In this document: one piece after another, positions 40,850 through 52,967 of the stretch
Numbering within the stretch: position 1 is the first letter of the stretch
How the letters are laid out: every line of letters starts with the position of its first letter
Source: Diphasiastrum complanatum
Taxonomy: Eukaryota; Streptophyta; Lycopodiopsida; Lycopodiales; Lycopodiaceae
DNA: 64,000 bases
Assembly: GCA_029204225.1 (NCBI GenBank)
Contig: CM055104.1
Coordinates: 52,010,294-52,074,293 of the forward strand
Direction of reading: 5' to 3'
The notes under the pieces: model-generated
The model's database searches: none
The model's input: the letters and a program-made list of their open reading frames with translations, nothing else
What the model was told of the DNA's origin: nothing
Position numbers and translations under genes: made by a program

Positions 40850-43005
40850 GATTCACATCTCTGCTTTGGAAACTCTCATGTATTCTTTGTGAAGAAAAAG
40901 AATTCTTTGTATCACGGTCATCTTCATCCGGTAGTCCTAATCAATATTGTGGTCCCAAGCCAATAATTTCGTTTCTTCCACTGTCAGGCCAGCAAATGCA
41001 ACTTCAAAAAAATCCAACATCACGAGGATCCTTACAGGGTCAAACTGTTTCTCCAGATGCTTTAAATGCAACTGCTTGGCTAAAGCATTTCATAGATGTG
41101 CACGAAAAAAAATTGTCTAATTCTTTATATTTTCACTTGCCGGATAATTTTACAAAATTAGAAATATTTTTAATATACAAAGAGTTTGCAAAAACAAAAA
41201 ATGTTCTCTATTTGCGTTACTCATATTTTTTTAGAATTTGGAAAAGAGATTTTGGACTGGTAAAGATTCTCAAAAAATCTACAAAAGCTCTTCAACTGCA
41301 CAGAGAGCATCGAAAGAAATGTTTGGAATGTCCACAAAAATATATGGGACTTGTTATTGATGGCATGGATCAGAACAAAACAATGTTGTCTCATTTTGTC
41401 AGAGTGCCCAAAAATTTGAACGAGACAGATTTTATTCAGGTTCATCTCGTTGAAGCACTTTTGTTTAATGGCACTTTGAAATCCAAGATCTTTTTTTATT
41501 ATCCCAATGTTCGAAATCATCCAAATTTGACGATCACCATTGTACATAAGATAATTTGCGAATTTGGTGAAAATCTTCTAGAAATACTTTATTTGCAGCT
41601 TGACAACACTGCTAGGAAAAATAAAAATCAAACTGTTCTGGCATTCTTGTCTATGCTAGTGGAGAAAAAAAATTTCAAAAAAGTAAAAATAAGATTTTTT
41701 GTTGGTAGGACATACCCACGATCAAATTGATCAAATGTAGAGTTGCCTTTCTAAGAGGTTGAGACGCAAGAAAGCATTTTCATTTCCAGTGCTTCAAAAC
41801 ATTGTTGAGGAATTGAATGTGCCAAAGCCAACGTGTCATTAATCAGACACACATATGATTTGCGTGATTATGTTAAGACATCCAACGAAACAGAGCAATG
41901 CGTAGCTAATATTAATGACATGCTTTCAGCACCAGTTTAAAATCAAATATAACAAATCAGGCATTATATTATTATGGGGCAAACTATTTTCAAATTTAGT
42001 TTCGTGGCTACCTCTTGAAGGAGTTCGATTTTTGCTTAACATTCCATCGACTCAAATCAAGCTTGTTGTGTTGTCTCCCTTGAAGTCCTTGCTAGAAGAA
42101 CAAAAGGCACAAAGAGAACATCGTGAGATTGATTCATTTGCCTCATTAAATTTTTCGGAATCAAGTATTCAAATAGCTTATTATTTTTTTGATGAGTTTG
42201 ATCAGCATTGGTGGCTGGACTTTTTCGAGGAACAAAAAATCAGTTTGCTCAATCTCGAACATACATCAACAACTCATGAATTTCATTGGCCTCATAAATT
42301 AGGAACATCAACTACGACTGTCGAACCTTCAGATTCTTGCAGCTTGTGCAAGGTGAGGAACGTGAAATTTATGTGGGCTCAAGGAAGAATAGGCAAAGTG
42401 TAAAAGCTGCAAAAATGAAATAGCGCAGTGATTTGAATGAAATCCAAATTGGAAGCCTTGTTGCACTTCTAGCTTCAGAAAACTATGAAGGACATCCATT
42501 TTGGATTGCCAAAGTACTTGGTTTTATTCAAAATAACAATCAAACAAAAGTACTACGTGTCCATTGGTTGCGCACCACTTCAACGAATGTTTTTTTGGGA
42601 AGGTACGAACTCGAAATGTTGCAAGTAGATCCAAAGGGCAAGAGAAAGAGATTGCCAAAAAATCACCCAAGAGTCGACGATTTGAATCTACAGGATGTAG
42701 ATGTTTTGACATTTAATTTTGAATTAATAATGACCAATCATCTACAAAAGTCAACAATATCTATATTGAAAGAACGACTTGGATTACTTGAAAAACCATC
42801 ATCTTCCACTCGTCATCAATAGAGGAAAGCTGATTTACAAGGTTTTTTGTCAACAATAGACGCGGATTCTGAGGAAGACATGCCAGTTGACTCTGATGAA
42901 GAAGACGGGTCTTCCACTTCATCAGCTGAAAATGAGAGTGTTGAGAATATGTCAAGTTCTGAATTGAGAGGCATCAGTGAAAATTCCTTAGAAAATGTAC
43001 TTTAA
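40850..43005 (+). pseudogene. DDE-like transposase with C-terminal reader-like domain
   Basis: The frame from 40,996 (244 codons) has G-L-V-I-D-G-M-D-Q-N-K-T (Asp at residue 122), then L-Q-L-D-N-T-A-R-K-N-K-N-Q (Asp at residue 203) and F-F-V-G-R-T, which in relatives reads G-H-T-H. The Cys-rich stretch expected before residue 105 is absent, suggesting an internal deletion. After frameshifts near 41,710-41,900 the protein continues (L-I-R-H-T-Y-D-L-R-D-Y-V) to a C-S-L-C pair near 42,345. From 42,433 comes I-G-S-L-V-A-L-L-A-S-E-N, H-P-F-W-I-A-K-V and V-H-W-L, like a BAH/PWWP/Tudor-type barrel. It ends in a Ser/Asp/Glu-rich tail. The family match (DUF7869-like) is from memory. Confidence 0.65.
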
Positions 43006-43330
43006 AAAAAAAGAATGTGCAAATATAATTTAAGTTATTTTGTATTTCAATGGGATTTCGAGTTTCAAAAATCATTTGTTCTCTTGAATTATTATTTCTT
43101 TTGTAATTATGATGGTTTTATGAAGTTTGCAACAAAAAACTTGTAGTTCTTTATTTAAAAAATGCATTTTTTGGTATTTTTTAAAAACAAAATTTAGAGA
43201 TTTATTAAAAAAAGTTCATGATTTTGGCCTAAAACTAGGACCATTAAAAAAAACCAAAAAATATTACTCTTTTTCAGGTCAAAGTCCCAAAACAAATGTC
43301 ATCGTGTTAAAAGTCAATTATTATGTATCT
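43006..43330. other. Right A/T-rich end of the DNA transposon
   Basis: Poly-A/T tracts and no frames of note. The boundary with the Copia LTR to the right is unclear, around 43,310-43,440. Confidence 0.4.
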
Positions 43331-43339
43331 CGAGCTAGT

Positions 43340-43804
43340 TAGGTTGCTTACAAGTGTACAACTTAGATTTGATGAGTGATCAAGTCAATGTGTTGGCAAA
43401 GATTCAAGTGTCCAACCATAAGTGAAAGATTTGTTAGATGGATCCAATCAAAATCAAGGGATGATGAATCACTCATCCAATAGGATTAGAGAGGTCATAA
43501 ATAAGGGGTCCAGTAGGAATTGAGCTTGGGCCACCTCGAGTTACTACATGTACTTTGATTTCCCTCATAATCTATATTGAGTTTTTGAGAGCAATTTGAG
43601 ATCAATCAATTTTGTGTGTATTACACACTCTTTCTACCCGAGGCTTGATTGGCACTTTCTCTCTCTACTTGAGAGCAACAACTTTTCTTACTTTTTTTCT
43701 TGAGTTCCTTCCACACATGTGAAACTACTTTGGTAATGAATGTATGCATGTAGATTTGCCTCTTTGCCTTAGAATTTGACTTAAATCATGTGTGAATTTT
43801 CACA
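43340..43804 (+). repeat. 5' LTR (partial or full) of the third Copia element
   Basis: It ends TTTTCACA at 43,804, followed at once by TGATATCATAGCC, a mutated TGGTATCAGAGCC primer site. The left end is not certain; TGTTAG at about 43,434 is a candidate start. No second copy is in the window because the element is cut at 46,603. Confidence 0.55.
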
Positions 43805-44545
43805 TGATATCATAGCCTACCTAAGTTTTTGATGTATTTCTTATCAAGAGTTTCAAAATTTTCATGACAATCAAAATCTAGAGAGTGTTGATTTCATGTC
43901 CCATGCTATCTTAGAGCTTTTTGAATCAAGAGAGTTCATTATCATAAGGATTGAATCAGATCTAATACTGTACGAAAATCAATACTTAGACACGTGTGAA
44001 GGACAGCCAAATTCATTTGGATAGTTCACTTCCAAATTAGATCCAAAGTTTATGCTTGATAGCTTGTTTGTAGAGTCTAGTTTGTGTAGCAATTTGCTTC
44101 AAATCAATTAGATCTCTCACCAATTGAGTCCAGGTGGGTAAGGCACGGGCACCCAACCTGGTTGGACACATTTACTTTTGTCTCTATCATGCTTGTTTGA
44201 TCCAAAAATTCAAGATTAGGCTTGCCAATCCCGTCGATTTGAGATCTAGTCATCTTTTTGAGGTCATAGCCACATTGTTTCATACAATTGCATTGTATTT
44301 TTGTGATTGTGGATTCTTTGAGTGTTTCACATGTGCCAAAGATAGGTTGTTCCAAACTTTGCCTATACTCCACCTTTGAGTGAGAGGTTGATCTAGTTTG
44401 AGAGAGATTGGCAAAGCTAGTGAGATCCATCTCACATTTTGTTGCAAGATCTTGCATAGGAGTTGGTAGTACACCTTTCAAGGATCCTATAGTGATAGAG
44501 AAGCAACATTTATTGTCTCATTACAAGGAGTCTTCACTAATTTTG
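43805..44545 (+). other. Leader of the third Copia element
   Basis: Primer site, then about 730 bases without a gene. Frames on the minus strand here (44,104-44,481) lack recognisable domains and are probably chance. Confidence 0.4.
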
Positions 44546-45376
44546 ATGGCATCCATGGGTTCCTTCCTATTGGAATTTAGTGAAAGACTATCTACTTCCA
44601 ACTATTCTATTTGGAAGGTTAGAATGGAGTCAATCTTGATACTCCAAGATGTGATGGACATTGTACTTGATATTGAAAAGGAGCCTCGAATTCTTCAAGA
44701 AGTACAAAGATATAAAAAGAGAGCTAGGATGGCTCTACATTATATCAAGATGAATGTCTCTGATGAGATTTTGAGAGAGATTGGTGCTTGTACCTTGGAC
44801 AAGGAAGCTTGGGATGCACTCAAAGCTATTTATGAGGCCAAGAATACCTCTAGGCTCCTCACTCTTGGAAATAAAATATTCCAAAGTTTTCAAAAGAGTT
44901 ATGAGAGTGCTACTAATTATGTTTTGAGAGTGAAAGACATTCATAGGGAGCTTGCTTGTATTGGAGATTCTATCAATCAAAGTGAGGTAGTTCAAGTCAT
45001 ACTTAATGGCTTGAGAGATGAATATGAAAATCTTGTCCAATCCTATGCTATCAAGGAGAATTTACCAAGCTTGGAGGCCTTGCAAGGAGTTCTTATAGCT
45101 GAAGAATCAAGGCATGAGTACAAAATATCGAGGATGGACAAATTATCCCTCAATCATAATGGTGATGACAAAGCACTATTTGTCAAAGACAAGCACAAAG
45201 GGAGGAGCAAGAAGCATCACAAACAATTCTCTAAAGACAAACTCATAGATGGAGAGGAGGATGATTACTCTCAAACTTCTACCTCTAAGATGAAGAAGAA
45301 GAATGTTAAGTGCTTCTTTTGTGGCAAAAAAGGCCACTATGCCACTAATTGCTTAAAAAAAAAAAAACCAATTTAA
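44546..45376 (+). pseudogene. Copia Gag
   Basis: Start M-A-S-M-G-S-F-L-L-E, chosen because the conserved S-N-Y-S-I-W-K-V-R-M-E-S follows closely as in other Copia gags. Next come A-L-H-Y-I-K-M-N-V, L-R-V-K-D-I-H-R-E-L-A and a basic region (K-H-K-G-R-S-K-K-H-H-K). A complete zinc knuckle C-F-F-C-G-K-K-G-H-Y-A-T-N-C is near 45,315-45,355. The gag frame is open but a run of A's at 45,354-45,367 shifts it, ending translation just after the knuckle. It would package the element RNA. Confidence 0.85.
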
Positions 45377-46603
45377 GCAAGCCAACATCTCTAATGAGAA
45401 AGAAGACTCTATTGCAAGTGATGGAGAAGGATCCCTTATGGTTTATAGCTTCTCCACTTCCCCCTTCAAGAAGGATGGCTCTTGGTATATTCATAGTGGA
45501 GCATCATCTCACATGTGTTGCTACAAGGACTCCTTCTCATCTATCTTGCCTTATGAAGGAGACAAGAAGACGATATACACTGCAAATGACCAAGAGCACA
45601 AAATTGAAGGCGTAGGGACTATTCTTTTGAAGCTTGCATCATCTAAATTTCTCTCTCTAGATAAGGTTCTTTTTGTTCCCAAGCTTACAAAGAACCTCAT
45701 AAGTGTTGGCCAACTTTTTGACAGTGGCCATGAAGTGAAATTCTATATTGATACTTGTGTGATCAAGAAGAATAATGAGATCCTCGCATATGGATCTAGA
45801 TTTGGAGGAATATACAAATTGGATCCAAGAGAAAGAACAAATTCTTGTGATGTTGCTTATGTGACCAAGCTTTCCAAGAAGGAGTTATGGCATAGGAGAT
45901 TGGGACAACCCAATTACAAATCCATGCTTTCTATGATCAAAGAAAAAAAAGGTTATTGGTTTGCCAAAGACACTTTCCAAGGAGATCAAGCCATGTGAGG
46001 CTTGTGCTATTGCAAAATCACACAATAAGCCATATACAAGATATTCCATCAAAAGTACACATCCTTTGGAGTTGATCCACTCATATGTGCATTTCTCATC
46101 AAGCACAAGCAAGGGAGGAGCCTCTTATTTTGTGACATTTATTGATGATCACACACAAGATACACATGGTTATATCTTCTTTCTTCAAAGTCCATGGTGT
46201 ATGATTATTTCCTATTATTCAAAGCATGTGTTGAGAAGCAATTCTCATTGAAAATCAAAGCTTTGAGGAGTGATGGAGGTGGAGAGTACTTCTCCAACAA
46301 ATTCCATGACTATTGTGAGCAAGAAGGCATCGAAAGGGAGTTCTCTTGTGCCTATTCCCCTTCTCAAAATGGGGTGGCTAAGAGGAAGAATAGATCCTTG
46401 TGTGAATGTGCCAAAGCCATAAGGATTGAAGCATCTTTGCCTAAAGATTTTTGGACAGAAGCTATCAATTGTGCAAATTATCTTTGCAATAGCCTCCCTC
46501 ACCTTGCTCTTGGAGGAAAGTCACCATATAAAGTCTTATTCAAGAAGAAGCCTCATGTTGATCACCTTAGAGTATTTGGAAGTGTTATCTTTGCACATAT
46601 TCC
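45377..46603 (+). pseudogene. Copia protease and integrase, 3' truncated
   Basis: Protease: W-Y-I-H-S-G-A-S-S-H (45,483-45,515), where the catalytic Asp of D-S-G-A is replaced by His. Pre-integrase: L-W-H-R-R-L-G-Q-P-N-Y-K-S-M, then C-E-A-C-A-I-A-K-S-H. Integrase core: T-F-I-D-D-H-T and, after a frameshift near 46,180, L-R-S-D-G-G-G-E-Y, then P-S-Q-N-G-V-A-K-R-K-N-R-S-L. It ends at F-G-S-V-I-F-A-H-I-P at about 46,603, exactly where a CACTA terminus begins. RT and RNase H are not found beyond the CACTA element. Confidence 0.85.
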
Positions 46604-46613
46604 CACTACAAGA
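46604..46613. repeat. CACTA terminal inverted repeat (left end)
   Basis: CACTACAAGA matches the usual start of CACTA element ends. Its position directly at the break of the Copia open frame supports it as a real terminus. Confidence 0.75.
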
Positions 46614-47151
46614 GGATGGACAATTTCCAAGGCTTTTTTTGAGCATTTTTTTGATAGATAGTTTTTAAAATGAGTCGTGAGGGGAGCGGAGTGCTTTGGT
46701 GTTTGGCCTCGGTATAAGCCTACCAAATCTAAACTTGTTTTTAAAACATTTATAGAGAGGGTTATAGAGAGGCCTATAGAGAGAGTTATAAAGAGGGCCA
46801 AGGTGGCAAGAGGCATTCCAAGACACTCTGTTAACCGGGGATAATATTAAGGCTGATGAAAAAAAGTCCCCTCAGTATAAATCATGGTATAAAACAGAAC
46901 GTAAATGGATCTCACATTTGGAATTTGTTACCTATCAACACATTGAATTCCATTTTCTATCAACATTGGTTGCCATATGCACAAGTGAATAAAGAAATTT
47001 TTGTATCACAAAAAAATGATGACCACAAATTGTGTACTCACATGCGTTGACTTCTTGTTTGATGTCAACTAGTCAATTAACAAAGTGTAATCGCATCTAT
47101 GAGCAATATCATTAATATTACAATGAGTTGAAATACATCGTACTCTCTCAC

Positions 47152-50100
47152 TTATTCATTTGGTGGTTCATCGCTATCATTTGTCGCATCATCATGCGAC
47201 AAATCTACCAAACCAAATGAGTCTATCTCTAATTCTACCCAAATATCTCCTATAGCTTCATCATTAATAAGTTGACCTTCAAAAGCTAGTGGTGACAGTG
47301 ACAACGAGTGAGATCGGAAAGGTGTGTCATGTGTCATCGATCCATCCAATGATGATGCATCACGCTCAACATCATCATTAGCTTGTGAAGCTTGCACATG
47401 ATCATCCTCCAAAAATGTGTCATCAAATCCATCATTATGATCTTGTTCATGAGGTGCATCAGTTGACAGCGCCATGTCCTCCACAACATCTCTATCTTCA
47501 AAAATTCTTTTACTTCGAGATGCGACTTGAATCATGTACCACCATCTAAAATCTAAATGATCGGGGTGAAAGACCGCCTGTAATTGATCAAGTTACCATA
47601 AACTTTGACTTGCAGTGAGTATCCATAGCTAATGTTACAGTTGTTGGGTATACATGACACTATGAATTTTTTGCAGTATACTGAAAATCAATTGTTTTTT
47701 ACAACAAAAGAGCATAGACATCTTGAAGACATAGAAGAAATGTACCTACTCACATTGTTGAGGAAAAACAAATATATCACTTTGATCCGTCCAAAGCTTG
47801 GTAGAGTCAATGGCAAAATAACCACGCTCATCTTTCCTAATAGTTGCATTGGGACCATTGCAAATAACTTTGAACCATTTGACATCAAATATGAAAAAGC
47901 TGAATTGCCTAAATCCAACTTCGAGGATGTCATTGATTGTCCCACAATAATCAAGTTGATAAGAGAGTAAATTTGTGTCCGTCGTGCTTGCTCGACTCTC
48001 TTGGATAAAATTTGCCATGATTCCACAATCGTATGTATTTCTATTTTTGTCCATACAAAAGTGTCGTCCATGCATCCACAGTACATTATATTTTTTGTAT
48101 TGAACGAAATAGAACTAAATTTGTTAGGGATACAACAAACATGTAAAAAATTGCACGTACAAATGGTTTAATTAACATGTGAATGATCATCATCATAGCT
48201 TACATGTAAATCGCACCCGCTTGCATATTCTCGCTCTCTCTTTGTTACTTCGTGGTTGTTTGCCAAGGATTCTCTAAGGGCATCACGCAGCCAATCAAGC
48301 GTCATGTCCTTGGGTAGAAGGGCGGGGTAAAGTGGATATGGTTGTCTTCTATGCCCTCTCCTGAAAGTGGCTCGAGCGGTTTGTCTACGAGCCTTGGCCT
48401 CTTCCACTTTTGCACTTCCTCACTATTAAGAATGCAAAACTTATTTACTTTCTCCCTGAAGGACTCACTCATTCTCATGATCGTTCCTTTTCCTTGAGGA
48501 ACTTCGCCAACAACACGCTCATCATCCTTCTTATCCCAAAGATGAGGAATAGAAGGATCGCTATGAGCAAGGAACTCCGTGATGTAAACCATGGACTCTT
48601 GCACTAGCCATCCTTCCGACATGCTACCCTCAGGCCTTGCTCTTTGTCTTATAAAGCCTTTCAATGTTTTCATGGATCGTTCAAAGAAAAACATCCAACG
48701 GCTATGGACAGTGCCTGAATTACAAATATGGACCAATGTTAGTGAGAGAACATGGGAATTACCACAATAGCAATTTAGTCTAGGCTGGACTAAGAATAGG
48801 CAACTGACGCAAGTAGATGATGTACCTACAATGGCCACCTCATCTACCAAATGCACAAAGAGATGCATTTTAATGGTGAGAATGGATGTGGAAAAGTGCT
48901 TCTCGATCAAACATGCTGCCTCGATGGAGCTTTGTCTTCTTGCCTCAATTGATGCCAGCGGTATCTCCTTGGATGAAATGTATCTTCATAAAAAAAGTAA
49001 ACAACAATGACATACGTATTAGTAAGATCATCATCTTGAATCATCCCAAGAAAAAATGATGTGAGATGCATTCACCGTACTTCACCAAACCACTGATTTT
49101 ATAGATTGTACTACTTTACTCCTCTATCAAGAACCCTCTCAACACCAAGGGAAGCACAAACTGCATGCACAAAAATAATCTGGTCATTGAGATACATGTA
49201 TGCGCAATGAGATCATCATGAAATTACAAGACATGCTATAAAATGTAATCCACAATGTTGAGATGGAAGCAACGTCAAAAAACATGCCATGCCGACCTGT
49301 AAAAATTTATGCCAGACATGAGACTTTAGTCCACTTAGCTTGTTGTCCCTTGTAAAGGCACCCTTTAGGCATCGCATGTGTCTTGTCGGAGTTCAAAATG
49401 AGGCTATTGCCTTCTTAACAATCGTCTCTTCTCTCCTCGAGAAGATCCATGGCGCCTTTGGGAGGACAATGAAATTCTTCACCATTTGTGGCCATAAATC
49501 GGCCATCTTTTCCACTTCTTTGAGGTCATCTTGTGCACCTTTTTTTATCTTTCGACCCGGTCAAGTGCTCCCAAATCATGCTCCCAACATTCTTGAATAT
49601 GTGCATTGGGTCCAAAAGATGGTTTATCAACAATTTCTCTCACTATGGGAGAGGGAGTCGCCTTAGATCTTGATTGGATCTCCAAATCTAAAGCCAATCA
49701 CTTGCCTACAATTTTAAGAAACAAGCACACACATTTAATCGAGATTATTGTTAGAAAATCTAAAGAGAATAACTATAAAATAAATAAATGTACATTAATT
49801 GGCCCAAATTAAATATGTATTGTATCTTCATGGATTGGGGACATTGACCACAAGTCCGTCACACATAGGGTGATCGGGTAGAAGGTATCGAGTGTGGCCC
49901 TCATAAACCATTTTTCGTAGATGTTGTGAGTGACGTGCTTGCAAATACTTGTCACAAACGGGGCATGCATTGTAGCCACTAGTTTGGAGCCCTACTTTGA
50001 GACCACAACCAATTTAATTATGAGTCTAATGTTTGAATTGAAAGAAAGTTTGTGAATACACATTCAATTTAATACCATAAATCAAACCAATGTCAAGGTT

Positions 50101-51609
50101 ATCTCACTTGAACATTCACCATATCTAGGAAAGTCGCACATCGTCCACATCAAGATTCCCTTTACAACAAAATCTCTTTGTTTGCATAGTCTTGATATAT
50201 CACTCACTTGAACTCCTTGCCATAGAATCTTTAGCTCATCTATCTAGGGAGCCATATACACATCCATATCTTTTGCTTTATATATTCCTGGGATAAGAAG
50301 GGCAAACATTAGGTGCCCCTTCTTGATACTTAGCCAAGGGGGGATGTTGTAATTTACTAGGACAACCAGCCAAGTGGACCATGATGTGGAGCACAAACCG
50401 AATGGATTCACACCATCTATCATTGAATGCAAATGGCGAGGCTCATCCCTAAACTCATGCCAAATAGCATACACGTGCTTCCATGTTGAACAAATCGGCA
50501 GGGATCCTCATAGTGTCGTCCGATGAACGATTGTTTGAATGCTATGTCATTAACTCTGCTATGGAATTACACTTAAACATGTGGTGTATCCTGGGTATGA
50601 TGGAAAAATGTCTTACCACCTTGGCGGGTATGGTCGCTCCCTGTAAATCTTGCCCATAGCAATGTTTCCCACATCGTGGACACGTGCTTGCCTCCTTAAA
50701 CTCATCTCGATATAAGATGCAATCACTGGGACATGCATGAATACTCTTGTAATCCATGCCGACCACGGAGAGCATTTTATTGGCTTCTTGTGGAGACGCC
50801 ACCATGGTGTTATTTGGAGGCAACATTTTTCTGAGCAAACTGCAACAAAATATCTATGTAACTAGTTATAGTTTCTCACAATGCATAAAAAAATAAAATG
50901 AGATGAGAGTTTGTCTATAACACACAAGAAGCTAGCAAGCTTACCCAAACAACTTTGTGACGCTCGCATCTTACCAACCGTACTTAGTTTGCAAGTTCTA
51001 AAGTAACAAACAAGCTTTCAACTTTGACATTTGTCCACCCTCGTACAAAGGGGTGGATGCAAAGCCACGCATCATCTCTTCTTCCCTTGTCAATGTGGTC
51101 TCAAGGGGCTCTGTGAAGAATGCATCCATCATGTCATCCATGTCCCCCTCGTGATCATGCATTGTGAATGGCACATCCTCATGTATTGTGTCTCCTTGGG
51201 ACATATCTTCGTGCAAGTCATGTGAATGTGATTCATCATCCTACACAATACAAGTGCAACAACAATCAAGAACAAAAGAATATTCTCTCCAATCGTGAAG
51301 ACCACCAAATACATACACTATAAGAGTGCATGGAATGGTTTTTAACATTAATGTAAAGTGCTTTGGCAATCAAAACTCACCGAAGAACCGACTTCGGGCC
51401 CCACAAATAATGACTCTCTCTCAATTTGTCCATACATGCGAACGTGTGATATGGTAATATGTCGCTCTTATCGTAGTGCATACTTACACCATGTCCATGG
51501 ACATGGTATTCTCTGGTATGGCCAGGCCTCTGATCCAACATGTGATGGTCTTGCCTCATCATCTGAAGAAGAAGAATGTAAACTCGCCATCTGCATCAGC
51601 TCATCTTGA
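47152..51609 (-). pseudogene. CACTA transposase (TNP2-like), decayed, multi-exon
   Basis: From right to left: N-terminal acidic part (51,562-50,998); then I-H-A-C-P-S-D-C-I-L-Y-R-D-E-F and C-P-R-C-G-K (50,760-50,650); D-G-V-N-P-F-G, V-V-L-V-N-Y-N-I-P-P-W-L and L-L-I-P-G (50,430-50,260), the core of Transposase_21; N-A-C-P-V-C-D-K and Y-E-G-H-T-R-Y-L-L-P (49,980-49,880). Then H-L-F-V-H-L-V-D-E-V (near 48,855), F-F-E-R-S-M-K-T-L-K-G-F and R-A-R-P-E-G-S-M-S-E-G (48,700-48,610), the DUF4218 domain. Next is Y-G-type S-Y-Q-L-D-Y-C-G-T-I-N-D-I (DUF4216, 47,975-47,830) and an acidic tail (47,535-47,152). Several exons and stops; not functional as it stands. Confidence 0.85.
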
Positions 51610-52967
51610 CAAGTGACAATGGATCAAATACAAAATTAGAGAGCAATACATGTCATAAACAAATTAAATACATGTATACATGAATACAAGACATGTTTTG
51701 TAATTTTGAGTCTAGTGCAATCTCTCCAATTTTTTTTAAAATGAACGAAATTTATTAACAAACAATATTGTTCAACCTAGCTTAGTTGTACGGCACTTGC
51801 TTGGATAGTGCAAGAGCATTCTCGATGAACATCGTTCGTCAAGGTGATCGGTTTAGGTGACCTTTGTTATTGGTATCTAGAGCAATATCTCTAGTAGCAA
51901 TAAATCCAAGGGTCATACCCAAGGCAATTATATCCACAACTATTGCTCCCCAACTTAGCTTTCATAAGACAGGGGAAAATCGCCTTGCACCATTAACAAA
52001 GTATGTCATGATATCTCACAACAGGAAAACAGTCTTAAGCTCATATTGTTTAGTTATTATTCTTGGATTCATTATGATTTGCTATCTAATTGAGCACTCT
52101 GGGATACAATCACTAATGAGTTGAGTCTATTCCTTAACTACACATAATTTTAACTGATGAACCCAAATGATTCACTAATCATGCATCTTACAAGCAATAG
52201 AAAATAAAACTATCAGTTTCTGGTGAATCCTCATCACACTGATCGTTTTACCAATTGACTTCATCTTGGAGTAATCAACTACTCAAGTTAATTGCCAATG
52301 ATTCAAAAATCTCAAATGCCTAGGTTAAGAATTCAATTATACTAGTATGACACCACATTTAGATCCTTACCCAAATCATTTATAAGTTAATCCATAAATC
52401 TTCCATACAAAGATTTGTTAACTCTACAAGTATTTGTCAAAACAATACTTGATTAGATGTCTATGTTCACCGACTAGATTAAGTGCACCAAATAACTCTA
52501 GTAACTAGGAATACACAATAGATCCATACAAGATTAATTGTGCATATATGTGAATAATCTCACTATGACCCAGTACATAAACATATTTTTATTTGGCAGA
52601 TTCCTCCAGAACCAACATATGTTACTCACATATCTCACTGAGATCTTGTAACTCAGCTACAAAAGATTTTCTAATTCTCATGAGAAAATAACATATCCGG
52701 AAAATCTCTGAGACGAATAACATTCACTCTCAACAGTTTTTTAATCCCACTTACATCTAATTACATAATTTCTTCCACTCAATCACTCAACTAGGATTAG
52801 GTTGATCCAATACAGAACTCTCGAACTTAAATCTTGATCAAACTTACTCCTATTCCAACCAAAATGAAATTAGTAACATTTGACCTTTCATTGTACTGCT
52901 TATAAATAATAATTCAAATTCCAAACTTGTTCTAGTTTCAAATTGTCCACAAAATCCCTAGAGAATT
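51610..52967. other. Non-coding sequence; part of a large LTR element interior
   Basis: No frame or motif of note. The right portion (from about 52,100) is continuous with 55,704 onward once the nested Gypsy is removed, since the GAATT duplication marks both sides. It thus probably belongs to the interior of the minus-strand element whose LTR is at 59,502-60,023. Confidence 0.4.

Larger units (their letters stand above)
37726..43320. mobile_element. DNA transposon with transposase and divergent DNA methyltransferase
   Basis: A roughly 5.5 kb unit, very A/T-rich at both ends. On minus it carries a multi-exon methyltransferase gene (about 40,520-38,655). On plus it carries a long transposase gene (about 40,850-43,005), so the two start near each other and diverge. 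I could not find terminal inverted repeats or a TSD by eye, so the limits are set by where neighbouring LTR sequences stop and start. The transposase resembles the poorly described DUF7869-type proteins (name from memory). Confidence 0.6.
46604..51700 (-). mobile_element. CACTA (EnSpm) DNA transposon, minus strand
   Basis: The left terminus reads CACTACAAGAGG at 46,604, the hallmark end of plant CACTA elements, and cuts the Copia integrase frame. Subterminal repeats of TATAGAGAG type lie at 46,748-46,795. The transposase gene (TNP2-like) reads leftward. The right terminus was not found: TAGTG strings at about 51,713 and 51,806 do not match the left end, so that end may be lost or lie elsewhere. 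Confidence 0.8.

Noticed and set aside
37806-43240. GGCCAATTTTGGC and GATTTTGGCCTAAAAC as terminal inverted repeats of the methyltransferase transposon
   Set aside because: Similarity covers only about 10 bases with poor alignment; too weak to define ends.
47632-47970. 112-codon plus frame
   Set aside because: Antisense of the DUF4216 region of the CACTA transposase.
51803-51815. TAGTG strings as the right end of the CACTA element
   Set aside because: Neither this nor 51,713 pairs with CACTACAAGAGG, and no matching 3-bp duplication was seen.
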